Part shown: piece by piece, positions 9,129 to 17,149 of the stretch
Layout of the letters: each line of letters starts with the position of its first letter
Position numbering within the stretch: position 1 is the first letter of the stretch
DNA from: Tropicibacter alexandrii
GTDB taxonomy: Bacteria > Pseudomonadota > Alphaproteobacteria > Rhodobacterales > Rhodobacteraceae
DNA length: 64,000 bases
Direction: 5' to 3'
Assembly: GCF_003667315.2 (NCBI RefSeq)
Contig: NZ_RCTZ02000004.1
Location: 186,001 to 250,000 of the forward strand
Position numbers and translations under genes: made by a program
Notes under the pieces: generated by a model
The model's database searches: none
What the model was told of the DNA's origin: nothing
Seen by the model: the letters and a program-made list of their open reading frames with translations, nothing else

Positions 9129-9866
9129 TTAGGGCACCGAAAGGCGCAGCCGCCAGTTGCCGTCCTCGGTCTTGTCACCCCAATACAGCAGCGCGTCCGA
9201 CCAGTCCGGCGGCATTTGGGGACCAGGCACCAGCGTTGCCGCCAATGTGGCCTGAACCCGGTCCAATCGGCCCGAGGCGGTGCCGCCAAGCCCGGCGACC
9301 GGTCCGTCCGGAATGTCGAATTCCAGCCGCCAGCCGCCGCCGACATCCGCCCTCAGCCGAAAGGTGCCGTCGCTCAGCGCATCGCCGCCAAAGGACAGGC
9401 CTTGGATACGGCCTTCGCCGACAAGCTGGACAAGGCGCTGATCGGACAAGCGGTATTGCGCGTCGAGCCGGTCAAAGCGCAGCACGCCCGCCGGGATCGA
9501 CAAGGGCATGTCGGCGCTGACCAGCGCAAGATCGACGATGCCGCGGCCTTGCGACAGCACAACGGTGTCGAAGGGCGCGTGGGCGCTGACCTTGCCGGTC
9601 ATCGCGACACCGGTCCCGGTCAGGCTGGCCTGCCAGTCGGGCCCGGCGGCAGACAGGCCGTCGAGCCGCCAGTCGAGGTCGAGCGGGGCAAATGGGGTCG
9701 CCACCTGCGCCCGACCGGCCAGCAGGCCGGAGGCGCCTGACACGGTGTCTGTCCAAGCCGGAAGCTGGCTTGGCGCCACCTGCCGCAGATGGTCGATCCG
9801 GCCAAAGCCGATGATCGCCACGGCCACGCCCAGAAGTAGCCCAAGGATGCCAAGCAGAAACTTCAT
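9129..9866 (-). CDS. gspN: T2SS protein GspN
   Basis: This 245-residue protein has one N-terminal membrane anchor (MKFLLGILGLLLGVAVAIIG) and a periplasmic beta-rich region built from repeating short strands, as in the GspN family. GspN is an accessory, non-universal T2SS component of the inner membrane. ATG at 9866 overlaps the gspM stop codon; a GTG one codon upstream (9869) is an alternative start. Position as last gene of the gspG-N block supports the call, because sequence similarity in this family is weak. Confidence 0.75.
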   Translation of the reverse strand: MKFLLGILGLLLGVAVAIIGFGRIDHLRQVAPSQLPAWTDTVSGASGLLAGRAQVATPFAPLDLDWRLDGLSAAGPDWQASLTGTGVAMTGKVSAHAPFDTVVLSQGRGIVDLALVSADMPLSIPAGVLRFDRLDAQYRLSDQRLVQLVGEGRIQGLSFGGDALSDGTFRLRADVGGGWRLEFDIPDGPVAGLGGTASGRLDRVQATLAATLVPGPQMPPDWSDALLYWGDKTEDGNWRLRLSVP

Positions 9867-10348
9867 CACGCGGGCTCCAGAATCAGCGAGGCCGCGACCT
9901 GACCGGGGGTGTCGAGCGCCTGCACGGCGAAGCTGGCCAGCCGATAGCCCAACTGCGTTTCCAGCGTGGCGGTCCAGCGCATCACCTCTTCGAAGGGGAC
10001 CGTATCAAAGCGCAGGTCGATGCCGCCGCCGCTGCGGCCCGACAGGCCGGTCACCTGCGCGCGCAGCCCGGCGGTGACAAGGCTTTGTTCCAGACCGGCC
10101 AGACCGACTGCCTCGGTTCGCGGGGCCTCGACCTGTGGCAGCGGCGGGTAGGCGCGCGCCTGATCCTGCACCCAGCGATGCAGGTCCCGCGCGGCGGCCA
10201 GATCGCGTTCGGCGGCGCGGCGTTCCTCCAACTGTGGGGCGAGCAGCAGCATGACCGCGCCAAAGGGCAGCGCCAGCGCCAGAAGCGCACCCACCAATCG
10301 CCGTTCGCGGGGGCTGAGAGTGACAAGGATTTCCGAAACTCCGCGCAT
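9866..10348 (-). CDS. gspM: T2SS assembly protein GspM
   Basis: A 160-residue bitopic inner-membrane protein: cytoplasmic residues 1-17 with the family-typical LSPRERRLV, one membrane helix (about 18-37), a coiled-coil stretch (EERRAAERDLAAARDLHRWV) and a small periplasmic ferredoxin-like domain at the C-terminus. GspM binds GspL and supports the GspE/F platform. The ATG follows the gspL stop codon with no gap, and the 3' end overlaps the gspN start. Confidence 0.88.
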   Translation of the reverse strand: MRGVSEILVTLSPRERRLVGALLALALPFGAVMLLLAPQLEERRAAERDLAAARDLHRWVQDQARAYPPLPQVEAPRTEAVGLAGLEQSLVTAGLRAQVTGLSGRSGGGIDLRFDTVPFEEVMRWTATLETQLGYRLASFAVQALDTPGQVAASLILEPA

Positions 10349-11485
10349 CTACTGCACCCCGGTCAATTCGAGTTCCGCCGTCACACCGCTTTGCGGATTG
10401 ACCGCCGAGGTGACGACCCGGGCGCGGGCGGCTGGCCCATTCAACTCGGCCACAAGGCTTTCGAGCGCCGCGAAATCCGGCAGGGACACGTCCAGCCGCA
10501 CCGCCCCGCGGCGGGTCACCTGAAGCTGCGAAACCGGGACCGCGCGATTGGTCAGCACCTCGGACGCGAAAAAGACGAGATCCACTGCGCCGGTCCTTTC
10601 CGTCCGGGCGGAGGCCTCTTGGCGTGCGGCGATCACCCGACCGACCTGTTGGCGCAGGTCGAGGATCGGGCCATTGGGAATGAAGGCCGCGCGGGCGACC
10701 TGAACCGAGGCGGCGCGGATGGTTTGCGCCTGTTCGCGCAAGGCCCCAGTTTCGATCCACAAGGCGGCGGCCAAGGCTGCCAGCCCCGCGAACATGGCCA
10801 CCATCGGCACCCGCCAGCGCCGCACCACCTGCCGCATCTCGCGCAGGTCCGCTGCCGGGTCGCGCAGCAGGTTGAAGGCCAGCTCGTCGGGGCCGGGGGC
10901 CCAAGGGTCGACCGGCTCGGTCGACGGCGTCAGGTCATGCGCCGTCAGCAGCGCAGAAAGCCCCGGCGGAACCGGGCCCGCCACATGCACGCGGGTCGGC
11001 AGGTCATTGCCACGCAGGGCGGTGCCCAACTGCAACAAGGCCGCCGGAAGCGGTGCGGCAAAGCCGTCCTTGGGCCCGAGCCTTGCGATGACGCGGCCGT
11101 CCTCGACATGGATGACCCATGCATCGGGCAGGGCCGGCAGGGTGAGATAGTCGGGCAGCAGTGCCCTTGGCGGATGGCGCCCGTTCAGGCGCGTCCGGGC
11201 ATCGACGGCGAGGGCGTGATCGACGACGACCGCCGCTCCTTGCCCGGCAAGCTGGCCGACGCGAAACTCCAAACCCTCGATGCCGCGTTGAAGGACGCTT
11301 TCCAGCTCGGACCGGGCGACCTGCTGGCGGGCGGTCTCGCGCAGGCTTTCGGGCAGGTCGAGCCGGTATAGCGGTGCCCGCTCGCCCGGAAGGCTCGCGA
11401 TATACGGCCCCCTTGGCGGATCCTGCGGATCCGACAGCGACCAGACCGGCAGGGTCTGGGATTTGGAAGAGGTCCGGTGTTTCAC
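10349..11485 (-). CDS. gspL: T2SS inner-membrane protein GspL
   Basis: A 378-residue protein that anchors GspE to the membrane. A cytoplasmic actin-like region (about residues 1-205) is followed by one membrane helix (VPMVAMFAGLAALAAALWIE), a short coiled coil and a periplasmic ferredoxin-like domain with the pattern LQVTRRGAVRLDVSLPDFAA. GTG at 11485 is chosen because GTGA overlaps the gspK stop by 4 bp, the coupling used throughout this operon; a longer in-frame extension to 11602 would lie wholly within gspK. The cytoplasmic part is divergent from gammaproteobacterial GspL. Confidence 0.87.
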   Translation of the reverse strand: MKHRTSSKSQTLPVWSLSDPQDPPRGPYIASLPGERAPLYRLDLPESLRETARQQVARSELESVLQRGIEGLEFRVGQLAGQGAAVVVDHALAVDARTRLNGRHPPRALLPDYLTLPALPDAWVIHVEDGRVIARLGPKDGFAAPLPAALLQLGTALRGNDLPTRVHVAGPVPPGLSALLTAHDLTPSTEPVDPWAPGPDELAFNLLRDPAADLREMRQVVRRWRVPMVAMFAGLAALAAALWIETGALREQAQTIRAASVQVARAAFIPNGPILDLRQQVGRVIAARQEASARTERTGAVDLVFFASEVLTNRAVPVSQLQVTRRGAVRLDVSLPDFAALESLVAELNGPAARARVVTSAVNPQSGVTAELELTGVQ

Positions 11486-12393
11486 GGCAGGTCGAGGCGC
11501 AGTTTCTGGGTCACGGACCCAGATTGGGCAGAGCGGTGCAGATAGATCAAGCGCTCTCGTACATGGTCGCCCACCCGCGCCGACAGCGTGGCCGAAAACC
11601 ACTCTGACGATACGGCGAACCGGCTGGCCCCGAAACCCTCCAGCGCCGCGTCGGGCAGAAGCCGGGCAGCGCGTGCGGCGAAATCCCCACGGCTGGTGAA
11701 AGCGTTGCCATCCCTGTCCCGCACGAAGGCTTCGGCGCCCCGGCGACCGGCGGTCGGGATCAGCGCCGCCAGAACAGGTATGGGCGCGGTGTTGACGTTC
11801 AGCCGACTGTCGGGCGGAAGGGCGGTGACATAGGGCATCAGCCGCGCAAGGGTCGCGTCATCCATGCCCGGCACCGCGCGCAGGTCCAGCGGATGCCGGA
11901 TCGCGCCGCCGGTGGCCGCGATTGGCAGCGGGCGGTTGCTGTAGGCCACGGGATTGGGCGGCCCGCCGTCGCGGACGTGATCGCGGATCGCACTGGCCAC
12001 GGCGACCGGCAGGCCCAGATCCTGAAACATGCGTTGGAAGGCCGCCGGGGTGAAGCTGTCATCGGGATCGGTCAGCCAGTTGACGTTGAACAGGCCTTGC
12101 AGATCGGTGATCTGCCCGCCAAGGCTGCCACGGTCGATCGGTACCGTGTAGCCTTGGGTTGCCCAAAGCTCGCCCAGATGGTCGCTGTCCGGCGAGTCCT
12201 CCCAGTCGCGTTCGAGGACCTGTTCCAGCAGCATCTCGCCCGCCGACAGGTACAGCCCGGCCTGATCGCCATCGCGCAGCGTGCCCAGCCGCGCCGTCCC
12301 CGTTGCGGCCAATGCCAGAAGCCCGGCGGCGACCCCCGCCATGGCCATCGTCAGTATCAGCGCATTCAACAGGACGAAGCCGCGATCGCTCAT
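11482..12393 (-). CDS. gspK: T2SS minor pseudopilin GspK
   Basis: This 303-residue protein caps the pseudopilus tip together with GspI and GspJ. The prepilin leader is only five residues, MSDRG, before FVLLNALILTMAMAG. Asn replaces the usual Glu at mature position 5, as expected for GspK. The large globular domain contains LQGLFNVNWL (the conserved FNVN segment), the helix-hairpin-helix-like HPLDLRAVPGMDDATLARL and LNVNTAP. ATG at 12393 overlaps the gspJ stop by 4 bp. It is a substrate of the gspO peptidase. Confidence 0.9.
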   Translation of the reverse strand: MSDRGFVLLNALILTMAMAGVAAGLLALAATGTARLGTLRDGDQAGLYLSAGEMLLEQVLERDWEDSPDSDHLGELWATQGYTVPIDRGSLGGQITDLQGLFNVNWLTDPDDSFTPAAFQRMFQDLGLPVAVASAIRDHVRDGGPPNPVAYSNRPLPIAATGGAIRHPLDLRAVPGMDDATLARLMPYVTALPPDSRLNVNTAPIPVLAALIPTAGRRGAEAFVRDRDGNAFTSRGDFAARAARLLPDAALEGFGASRFAVSSEWFSATLSARVGDHVRERLIYLHRSAQSGSVTQKLRLDLP

Positions 12394-12980
12394 GGTGTCA
12401 CCATCACACGCAGATCGCCGTGGCGCGCCGTGGTCAGCGTCACCTCGATGGCGCGCGGGCGTGCCGCGGGCACATCGGCAGAGCCGAAGCGATCCGACCA
12501 GCCATCCGGCGTCAGTCCGCGCGCGACCAGCTCCGTGATTCCGGACAAGATCGCGACCTCGGGGCCTTGGGCGCGGGTGTTGAACGGTGTCAGGGACAGC
12601 CATGCCTGCCGATAAAGCACCTCTTCCGTGGCGTCGAAGCGCCAGACCACGCGCATCTCTCCGGTCTCGGTCGTGCCCGGCAGGACTGGCATGCCCGCCA
12701 CGGACAGGTGCAGGCTGTCGCCCCCGAAGACCACCGCCGGTTCCGGCGCTTTCTGGGGCGGGACAAAGGCCCGGTCGGTCACCCGTTCGAGGTCGCGCCG
12801 GAGCAGCGCCAGCGCCTCGGCGGCCTCCCAAGTTTCGGCATGGCGCCGCCCGAGCACCTCTTGCACCCGGACCGATCCGCTGAGCGCCTGCAGCCCCATC
12901 ACCGCGATCAAGGCAAAGACCGCCATGGTCACGGTCAGTTCCAGCAGGGTCAGGCCCGCATCGCGGGACGGCGGGGTCAT
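12390..12980 (-). CDS. gspJ: T2SS minor pseudopilin GspJ
   Basis: A 196-residue minor pseudopilin with leader MTPPSRDAG and mature N-terminus LTLLELTVTMAVFALIAVMG, which keeps Glu at position 5. After the membrane helix comes the GspJ globular domain with LLRRDLERVTDRAF and WRFDATEEVLYRQ. It starts at 12980, overlapping the gspI stop by 4 bp, and ends overlapping gspK by 4 bp. The order H-I-J-K is the canonical one. Confidence 0.9.
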   Translation of the reverse strand: MTPPSRDAGLTLLELTVTMAVFALIAVMGLQALSGSVRVQEVLGRRHAETWEAAEALALLRRDLERVTDRAFVPPQKAPEPAVVFGGDSLHLSVAGMPVLPGTTETGEMRVVWRFDATEEVLYRQAWLSLTPFNTRAQGPEVAILSGITELVARGLTPDGWSDRFGSADVPAARPRAIEVTLTTARHGDLRVMVTP

Positions 12981-13354
12981 GGCTCTGCCTCCGGGTCGGC
13001 GCGCCTGAGATAGCCGGTCAAGAGCGAGCCGGTGCCGTCCGGCCCGCGCGCAAGCACCCTCAGTTCGACATAGCCTACGGAGGTCTCGGCCTCGATGACC
13101 TCGATGTCCCAGTCGCGCCCGGCAAAGCGGACCTGATCGGGCAGCCTGCGCCCGGCATCCAGCCCCAGCGCCCGGTACTCGGCGATCCGGTTCAGCGCGA
13201 CCTCATGGGCGAACAGCCGCTCTGGCGCGGTGGCAACGCTGGCGCGCGCGGTGTTGAGGACGCGGTAGGCGGCGACGGTGCCGATCGACAGGACAAGCAC
13301 GGCCACCATGACCTCGATCAGGGTGATGCCGCGATCCTGACGCGCGGCGCTCAT
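12977..13354 (-). CDS. gspI: T2SS minor pseudopilin GspI
   Basis: A 125-residue minor pseudopilin: leader MSAARQDRG, then ITLIEVMVAVLVLSIGTVAA with Glu at mature position 5. The small C-terminal domain includes the family-like DWDIEVIEAETSVGYVELRV. ATG at 13354 overlaps the gspH stop (ATGA). In-frame sequence upstream of this ATG belongs to gspH and gspG and is not translated as part of this protein. Confidence 0.9.
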   Translation of the reverse strand: MSAARQDRGITLIEVMVAVLVLSIGTVAAYRVLNTARASVATAPERLFAHEVALNRIAEYRALGLDAGRRLPDQVRFAGRDWDIEVIEAETSVGYVELRVLARGPDGTGSLLTGYLRRADPEAEP

Positions 13355-13854
13355 GACTGGGCCTCGCAGGTCAGGTCCTGCCAGCCGTCCGCGAGGCACA
13401 GCCACATCCCACCCGGCCCGTCGAGCAGCAGTTCGAAGCTGCTGGACCGGCGATCCGGCAAGAGGTGGATCAGGGTCCAGTCGCCGTCCCGCGTGGTGCC
13501 GGTGCCGGACGTCACGGTGAGGGTGCTGCGCAGGCGCTGCGGTGTGCCAAGTTGCAGCCCGTCCGGGCCGATCTCTGCGCGCGCCAAGCGGTCGGGCCCC
13601 AGCGCCAGAACCGCCTGTCGTCCCGACAGGACCGCCTCGCTGCGCAGGTTTGCCAAAGTGTCGCGCAGGATCGCGACGTCGGAATTGGCCTGCCTGTCGC
13701 GATGGCCCACCGACAGGGTTGCGCCCACCGAAAGGATCGAAATCAGCGCGACCACGATCATCAACTCGATCAGGGAAAAGCCGCGATCGCCGGTGGTGGG
13801 CCCGCGCAGGGCGTGGGCTGGATGTCCGAACGCTGGTCGGCCTAGTTGTCCCAA
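13351..13854 (-). CDS. gspH: T2SS minor pseudopilin GspH (non-ATG start)
   Basis: Minor pseudopilin with cleavage motif TTGDRG followed by FSLIELMIVVALISILSVGA (Glu at position 5) and a C-terminal beta domain of GspH type. No ATG or GTG lies in frame between the end of gspG and the leader. TTG at 13854 overlaps the gspG 3' end by 13 bp and gives 167 residues with a rather long 25-residue leader. CTG at 13809 would give a 10-residue leader, closer to the other pseudopilins. The start is therefore unresolved, but the identity is clear from the leader and from its place between gspG and gspI. Confidence 0.85.
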   Translation of the reverse strand: MGQLGRPAFGHPAHALRGPTTGDRGFSLIELMIVVALISILSVGATLSVGHRDRQANSDVAILRDTLANLRSEAVLSGRQAVLALGPDRLARAEIGPDGLQLGTPQRLRSTLTVTSGTGTTRDGDWTLIHLLPDRRSSSFELLLDGPGGMWLCLADGWQDLTCEAQS

Positions 13855-14297
13855 GAGCCCAGATCGGCATCCGCGCCGCTGCCGCCTTCCTGACCATCCG
13901 CCCCGAGGGTGAATATGTCGAATACGCCATGCACGCCCGGTTCGAGATACTGGTAATCGTTCCCCCAAGGGTCCTTGGGCAGGCGGTCGATATAGCCGTT
14001 CGTCGCCCAGTTCGCGGGCACGGGCGGGGCGGTCGGCTGATCGACGAGGGCGGCAAGCCCCTGTTCCGTCGTCGGATAGCGCAGGTTGTCGAGCCGATAC
14101 AGCTCGACCGCGCTGGTCAGCACAGAGATGTCGGACTGCACGCGGGCGATGCGGGCTTGGTCCGGGCGGTCGATGACGCGCGGCACGATGACCAGCGCGA
14201 GGATCGACATGATCACCACGACGACCATCAGTTCGAGCAGGGAAAAGCCCGCTTGCGCGCCTTGCTTTTCACCGGCGGATTGGCTGTAATCAGGCAT
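13842..14297 (-). CDS. gspG: T2SS major pseudopilin GspG
   Basis: The major subunit of the pseudopilus, 151 residues. A 17-residue leader (MPDYSQSAGEKQGAQAG) precedes FSLLELMVVVVIMSILALVI, with Glu at mature position 5. The C-terminal half has the GspG landmarks LRYPTTEQGLAALV, PKDPWGNDYQYLEPG and the calcium-loop region FDIFTLGADGQEGG. It is the first gene of the gspG-N block. ATG at 14297 lies only 20 bp from the divergent start of the rhombosortase gene, and no ribosome-binding site is visible, so a leaderless message is possible. Confidence 0.94.
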   Translation of the reverse strand: MPDYSQSAGEKQGAQAGFSLLELMVVVVIMSILALVIVPRVIDRPDQARIARVQSDISVLTSAVELYRLDNLRYPTTEQGLAALVDQPTAPPVPANWATNGYIDRLPKDPWGNDYQYLEPGVHGVFDIFTLGADGQEGGSGADADLGSWDN

Positions 14298-14317
14298 TGT
14301 CTAAATCAACTGGTTCC

Positions 14318-15013
14318 ATGAATCTTCTTTCACTCTATCCCACGAAAAAGCCTGACTCAATCCTGTTGCGGGTCGTGGGTGTGACCGCCGTGATGGCGGT
14401 GGTGATGGGACTGTTGCATCTGGGCGGCGATGCCACCCGTGGCGCCCTGCTGTTGGAACGCGACGCGGTGCTGAACGGTCAGGTCTGGCGGCTGGCAACC
14501 GCGCATCTGGTGAACCTGTCGGGCACGCACACCTTTCTGAACACGCTGGGGCTGGGCCTGATCATCGTGACCCTGTGGTCGATCCTGACCGTCGAGACCC
14601 TGCTGCGGGCCATCATGTTTTCCGCTGCGGCGATCAGCCTTGGCTGGATCGTCCTGATGCCGGCGGGCGTGACCTATGTGGGGTTTTCGGGGGTGACCCA
14701 TGGCGTGATGGCCTGGGGCGGGCTGACGATCTGGAAGCGTGGTCCGAAATGGTTTGCCGTGGTGATCCTGACCTGCCTTCTCGCCAAGCTGGGGCAGGAG
14801 TTCTGGAACGGCGCGGTGCCGGGCGCCGATGCGGCGATCGGCGGGCGGGTCAGCTTTGTCTCGCACACCCTTGGCTCGCTGGGCGGCACGCTTGCGGCCT
14901 TCGAGGGGCCGGTGCTGGGGCGCTTGGCGCTTCTGGTGCTGTGTGTCTGGCTGTCCGTCATCCACGCCGACCGCGAGGCGGCGTCGCAGGCGGAAAGCCA
15001 TCAGGATGGGTGA
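14318..15013 (+). CDS. rrtA: Rhombosortase-like rhomboid intramembrane protease
   Basis: A 231-residue rhomboid-fold serine protease with about six membrane helices. Catalytic Ser124 is in GFSGVTHG and His183 in FVSHTLGS. The segment GQVWRLATAHLVNLSGTHTF corresponds to the conserved WR and HxxxN-type loop of rhomboids. Small rhomboids of this kind (rhombosortases) process proteins ending in a GlyGly-CTERM signal, as RrtA does for VesB in Vibrio cholerae. A protein with such a tail is encoded at 17957-20728. The ATG at 14318 is preferred; a TTG at 14297 is possible. The gene overlaps gspO by 8 bp. Confidence 0.85.
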   Translation: MNLLSLYPTKKPDSILLRVVGVTAVMAVVMGLLHLGGDATRGALLLERDAVLNGQVWRLATAHLVNLSGTHTFLNTLGLGLIIVTLWSILTVETLLRAIMFSAAAISLGWIVLMPAGVTYVGFSGVTHGVMAWGGLTIWKRGPKWFAVVILTCLLAKLGQEFWNGAVPGADAAIGGRVSFVSHTLGSLGGTLAAFEGPVLGRLALLVLCVWLSVIHADREAASQAESHQDG

Positions 15014-15737
15014 TCCGCTGGTCTGGCTGGTCCTGCTGCTGGGCGCACCTGTCGGATCGTTCATGGCGGCCTTCGCGGATCGGCTGTGTCTGGGCCGGTC
15101 GATTTGGCTGCCCTCTAGCTGTGCCTCCTGCGGGGTTCGCATGCGCTGGCGCGACCTGATCCCACTGTTCAGCTACCCGGTCAGACGAGGCCGCTGCCAC
15201 GATTGCGGCGGTCACATTCCCGCGCGGCTCTGGCTGGCGGAACTGCTGGGTCTGCTGGCGTCGCTTGTTGCGGTGGCGGTCACGCAGGCCTCGGTCGACC
15301 TGCTGGCCTTGGCGGTGGTCCTGTGGTGCCTGCTGGGGCTGGCTTTGTGCGATCTGGCCTGTTTCCGCCTGCCAGATGCGCTGACCGGCCTGCTGTTCGT
15401 GTCGGCGGTCTGTCTGGCATTCGCCGAACACCGGCTGCCAGAGGCGCTGGCGGGCGCGGTGACCGGGGCGGGTGTGCTTTGGCTGCTGCGCTTCGTCTAT
15501 CGCCGCTTGCGCGGACGCGAGGGGTTGGGGCTTGGGGATGTCAAGCTGGCGGTCGGGCTGGGCGCGGCGCTGGGGCCGATGGCCCTGCCATGGCTGGGAT
15601 TGATCGCATCGGCCAGCGCGCTGTTATGTGTCTCAACCGGCGCATGGGGCGGTGTGAATCGCCACACGGCGCTGCCTTTCGGTCTGTTCCTCTGTCTCGG
15701 CGCGGCAGCGCTTCTGGCGGTGCGGCTGGTCCGCTGA
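15006..15737 (+). CDS. gspO: Prepilin peptidase / N-methyltransferase GspO
   Basis: A 243-residue polytopic aspartyl protease that cleaves and N-methylates the pseudopilin leaders. The N-terminal methylase part has the two zinc-binding CxxC pairs (CASC and CHDC) around PLFSYPVRRGRC. The protease part has the catalytic aspartates in CDLACFRLPDALT and in the GxGD motif GLGLGDVKL. ATG at 15006 lies inside the rhombosortase gene, so the two are translationally coupled. Their pairing puts the two proteases of the pathway, one for pseudopilins and one for the substrate tail, under one promoter. Confidence 0.92.
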   Translation: MGDPLVWLVLLLGAPVGSFMAAFADRLCLGRSIWLPSSCASCGVRMRWRDLIPLFSYPVRRGRCHDCGGHIPARLWLAELLGLLASLVAVAVTQASVDLLALAVVLWCLLGLALCDLACFRLPDALTGLLFVSAVCLAFAEHRLPEALAGAVTGAGVLWLLRFVYRRLRGREGLGLGDVKLAVGLGAALGPMALPWLGLIASASALLCVSTGAWGGVNRHTALPFGLFLCLGAAALLAVRLVR

Positions 15738-15768
15738 CCGGACGGCGAATCGCCGCGCGGGACGATGG

Positions 15769-16989
15769 TCAGGCGAATATGACCGGCACGCGCTCGATCA
15801 GCATGAAGGCTGCGACCGAGCCCATGGCGATCAGCGCGGCCTGCTTCAGCCGCAATGTCCAATTCCGCGAGATATGGGCGAGTCCGGCGAATACAGCCAG
15901 AACGACGACGACGATCATCAATTGGCCAATTTCGATCCCCACGGTGAAGGCGGCCAATGCCTGCACCAATTCCGGCGAATCCGGGCCCAATACGTTTCCC
16001 AGCACAAAAGAGAATCCGAACCCGTGCAGAAGGCCAATTCCGGTATACAGCAAGGCCGACGAGCGGGTGCCCCGAAGGCTGGCCAAGGCTGCCATGATGA
16101 TGGTCGCTGCGATGGCGGCCTCGATGGCGGGGATGAACCAGCCGGAGGTCGGCACATAGCCCAAGAAGCCCGCCACGAGCGTCACGGCATGGCCCAACGT
16201 GAACGCGGTCACGTTCCGCACGAGACCCCAGCCGCCAACCGCGCCGAGCGCCATGGCGACGACCAACAGCACGTGATCGAGACCTTCGAGAATGTGCAGC
16301 ACGCCTTGATAGGCGTATTCCAGCGCGACGCCGATCTGGCTGGTCGGCAGGACCAGCACCTGCGCCAACTGTCCGCCCCGCACCAGACTGCGGGACGGGC
16401 TGACCCGGTGATCGATGATGTGGTTGTCGATGGCGACGTCCTCGGGCAAATCCAGCGCAGGAAAGCCCGACTGCACGACCAGAGGCGCATCCGTGGCGGC
16501 GAAGCCAAGGCTGACCGTCATGTCGACATAGCCGTCCGAGATCGGCACCTCGCCGGTGGCATCGGGCTGGCGGAGCGAGTCGCGCGCGGCGGCGGGGCTG
16601 ACGAGGGCCTGCAACGGCAGTTCGGACAGTATGCGATAGGCGCGCACGCGGGGGCTTCCGTCCTGCGTGCCGATCTTCCATGTGAGGCTGTCTGCCAACC
16701 GCGCTGCAAAGGCGGCGCGATGGGCCGCGACGGCCTCGGTGGATAGGGCATAAACCGGCGTCTCGGCGGTGCCACGATTGATCAGGAACCCGTGCTCGTC
16801 CGGGGCGGCGCCGGTCAGGATGTCCCCGAACAAAAGCGGCAGCGGAGTCCGGATGTGGATTTCCGTGGTCGTCTCTTCGGTGGTGATGACGAATTGCCGG
16901 ACTTTCGTGCCCGGATCGAAATGGGCAAGCAGCGGCCCTGCCAATGCAACAAGGCAGAAAACAAGAATGGTCAATGGGGGTCTTATCAA
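15769..16989 (-). CDS. HupE/UreJ-type membrane protein with periplasmic domain
   Basis: A 406-residue protein with a signal-like start, a soluble extracytoplasmic region (about residues 22-215), then six or so membrane helices. The membrane part has the HupE/UreJ_2 family signatures LEGLDHVLLVVAMA, FTLGHAVTLVAG and GLLHGFGFSF, which place His residues inside helices. HupE/UreJ proteins are thought to carry nickel or cobalt. Here no hydrogenase or urease genes are adjacent. It converges on gspO (31 bp apart) and diverges from the secreted-protein gene at 17150. The start is TTG at 16989. Confidence 0.8.
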   Translation of the reverse strand: MIRPPLTILVFCLVALAGPLLAHFDPGTKVRQFVITTEETTTEIHIRTPLPLLFGDILTGAAPDEHGFLINRGTAETPVYALSTEAVAAHRAAFAARLADSLTWKIGTQDGSPRVRAYRILSELPLQALVSPAAARDSLRQPDATGEVPISDGYVDMTVSLGFAATDAPLVVQSGFPALDLPEDVAIDNHIIDHRVSPSRSLVRGGQLAQVLVLPTSQIGVALEYAYQGVLHILEGLDHVLLVVAMALGAVGGWGLVRNVTAFTLGHAVTLVAGFLGYVPTSGWFIPAIEAAIAATIIMAALASLRGTRSSALLYTGIGLLHGFGFSFVLGNVLGPDSPELVQALAAFTVGIEIGQLMIVVVVLAVFAGLAHISRNWTLRLKQAALIAMGSVAAFMLIERVPVIFA

Positions 16990-17085
16990 ATCATCCGCCC
17001 CTTCAATTCGCGCAGTCGGCTAAATCTATATCACGAGAAAAAAATCGTAATTTACAGGCTATGCGCGTGGTTTCAATGATCGACG

Positions 17086-17114
17086 TTGACGCTAGCGAAT
17101 TGGATTGTTAACGT
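17086..17114 (+). promoter_or_regulatory. Candidate sigma-70 promoter for the CLCA-like gene pair
   Basis: TTGACG at 17086-17091 is followed, after 17 bases, by TAACGT at 17109-17114, in a short A+T-rich stretch of an otherwise G+C-rich region. A transcript starting near 17121 would have a leader of about 30 bases before the ATG at 17150. The -35 match is good and the -10 match moderate. It is the best candidate seen in the 160-bp divergent region. Confidence 0.4.
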
Positions 17115-17149
17115 CTAGTCAAATTTTTCTCGTCTCTGCAGGGGTGGCC

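Noticed and set aside
2937-15737. Type IV pilus cluster instead of T2SS
   Set aside because: The presence of GspC, L, M, N and K, the GspG calcium-loop region, and the absence of pilT/pilM/pilQ-type genes fit T2SS, not type IV pili.
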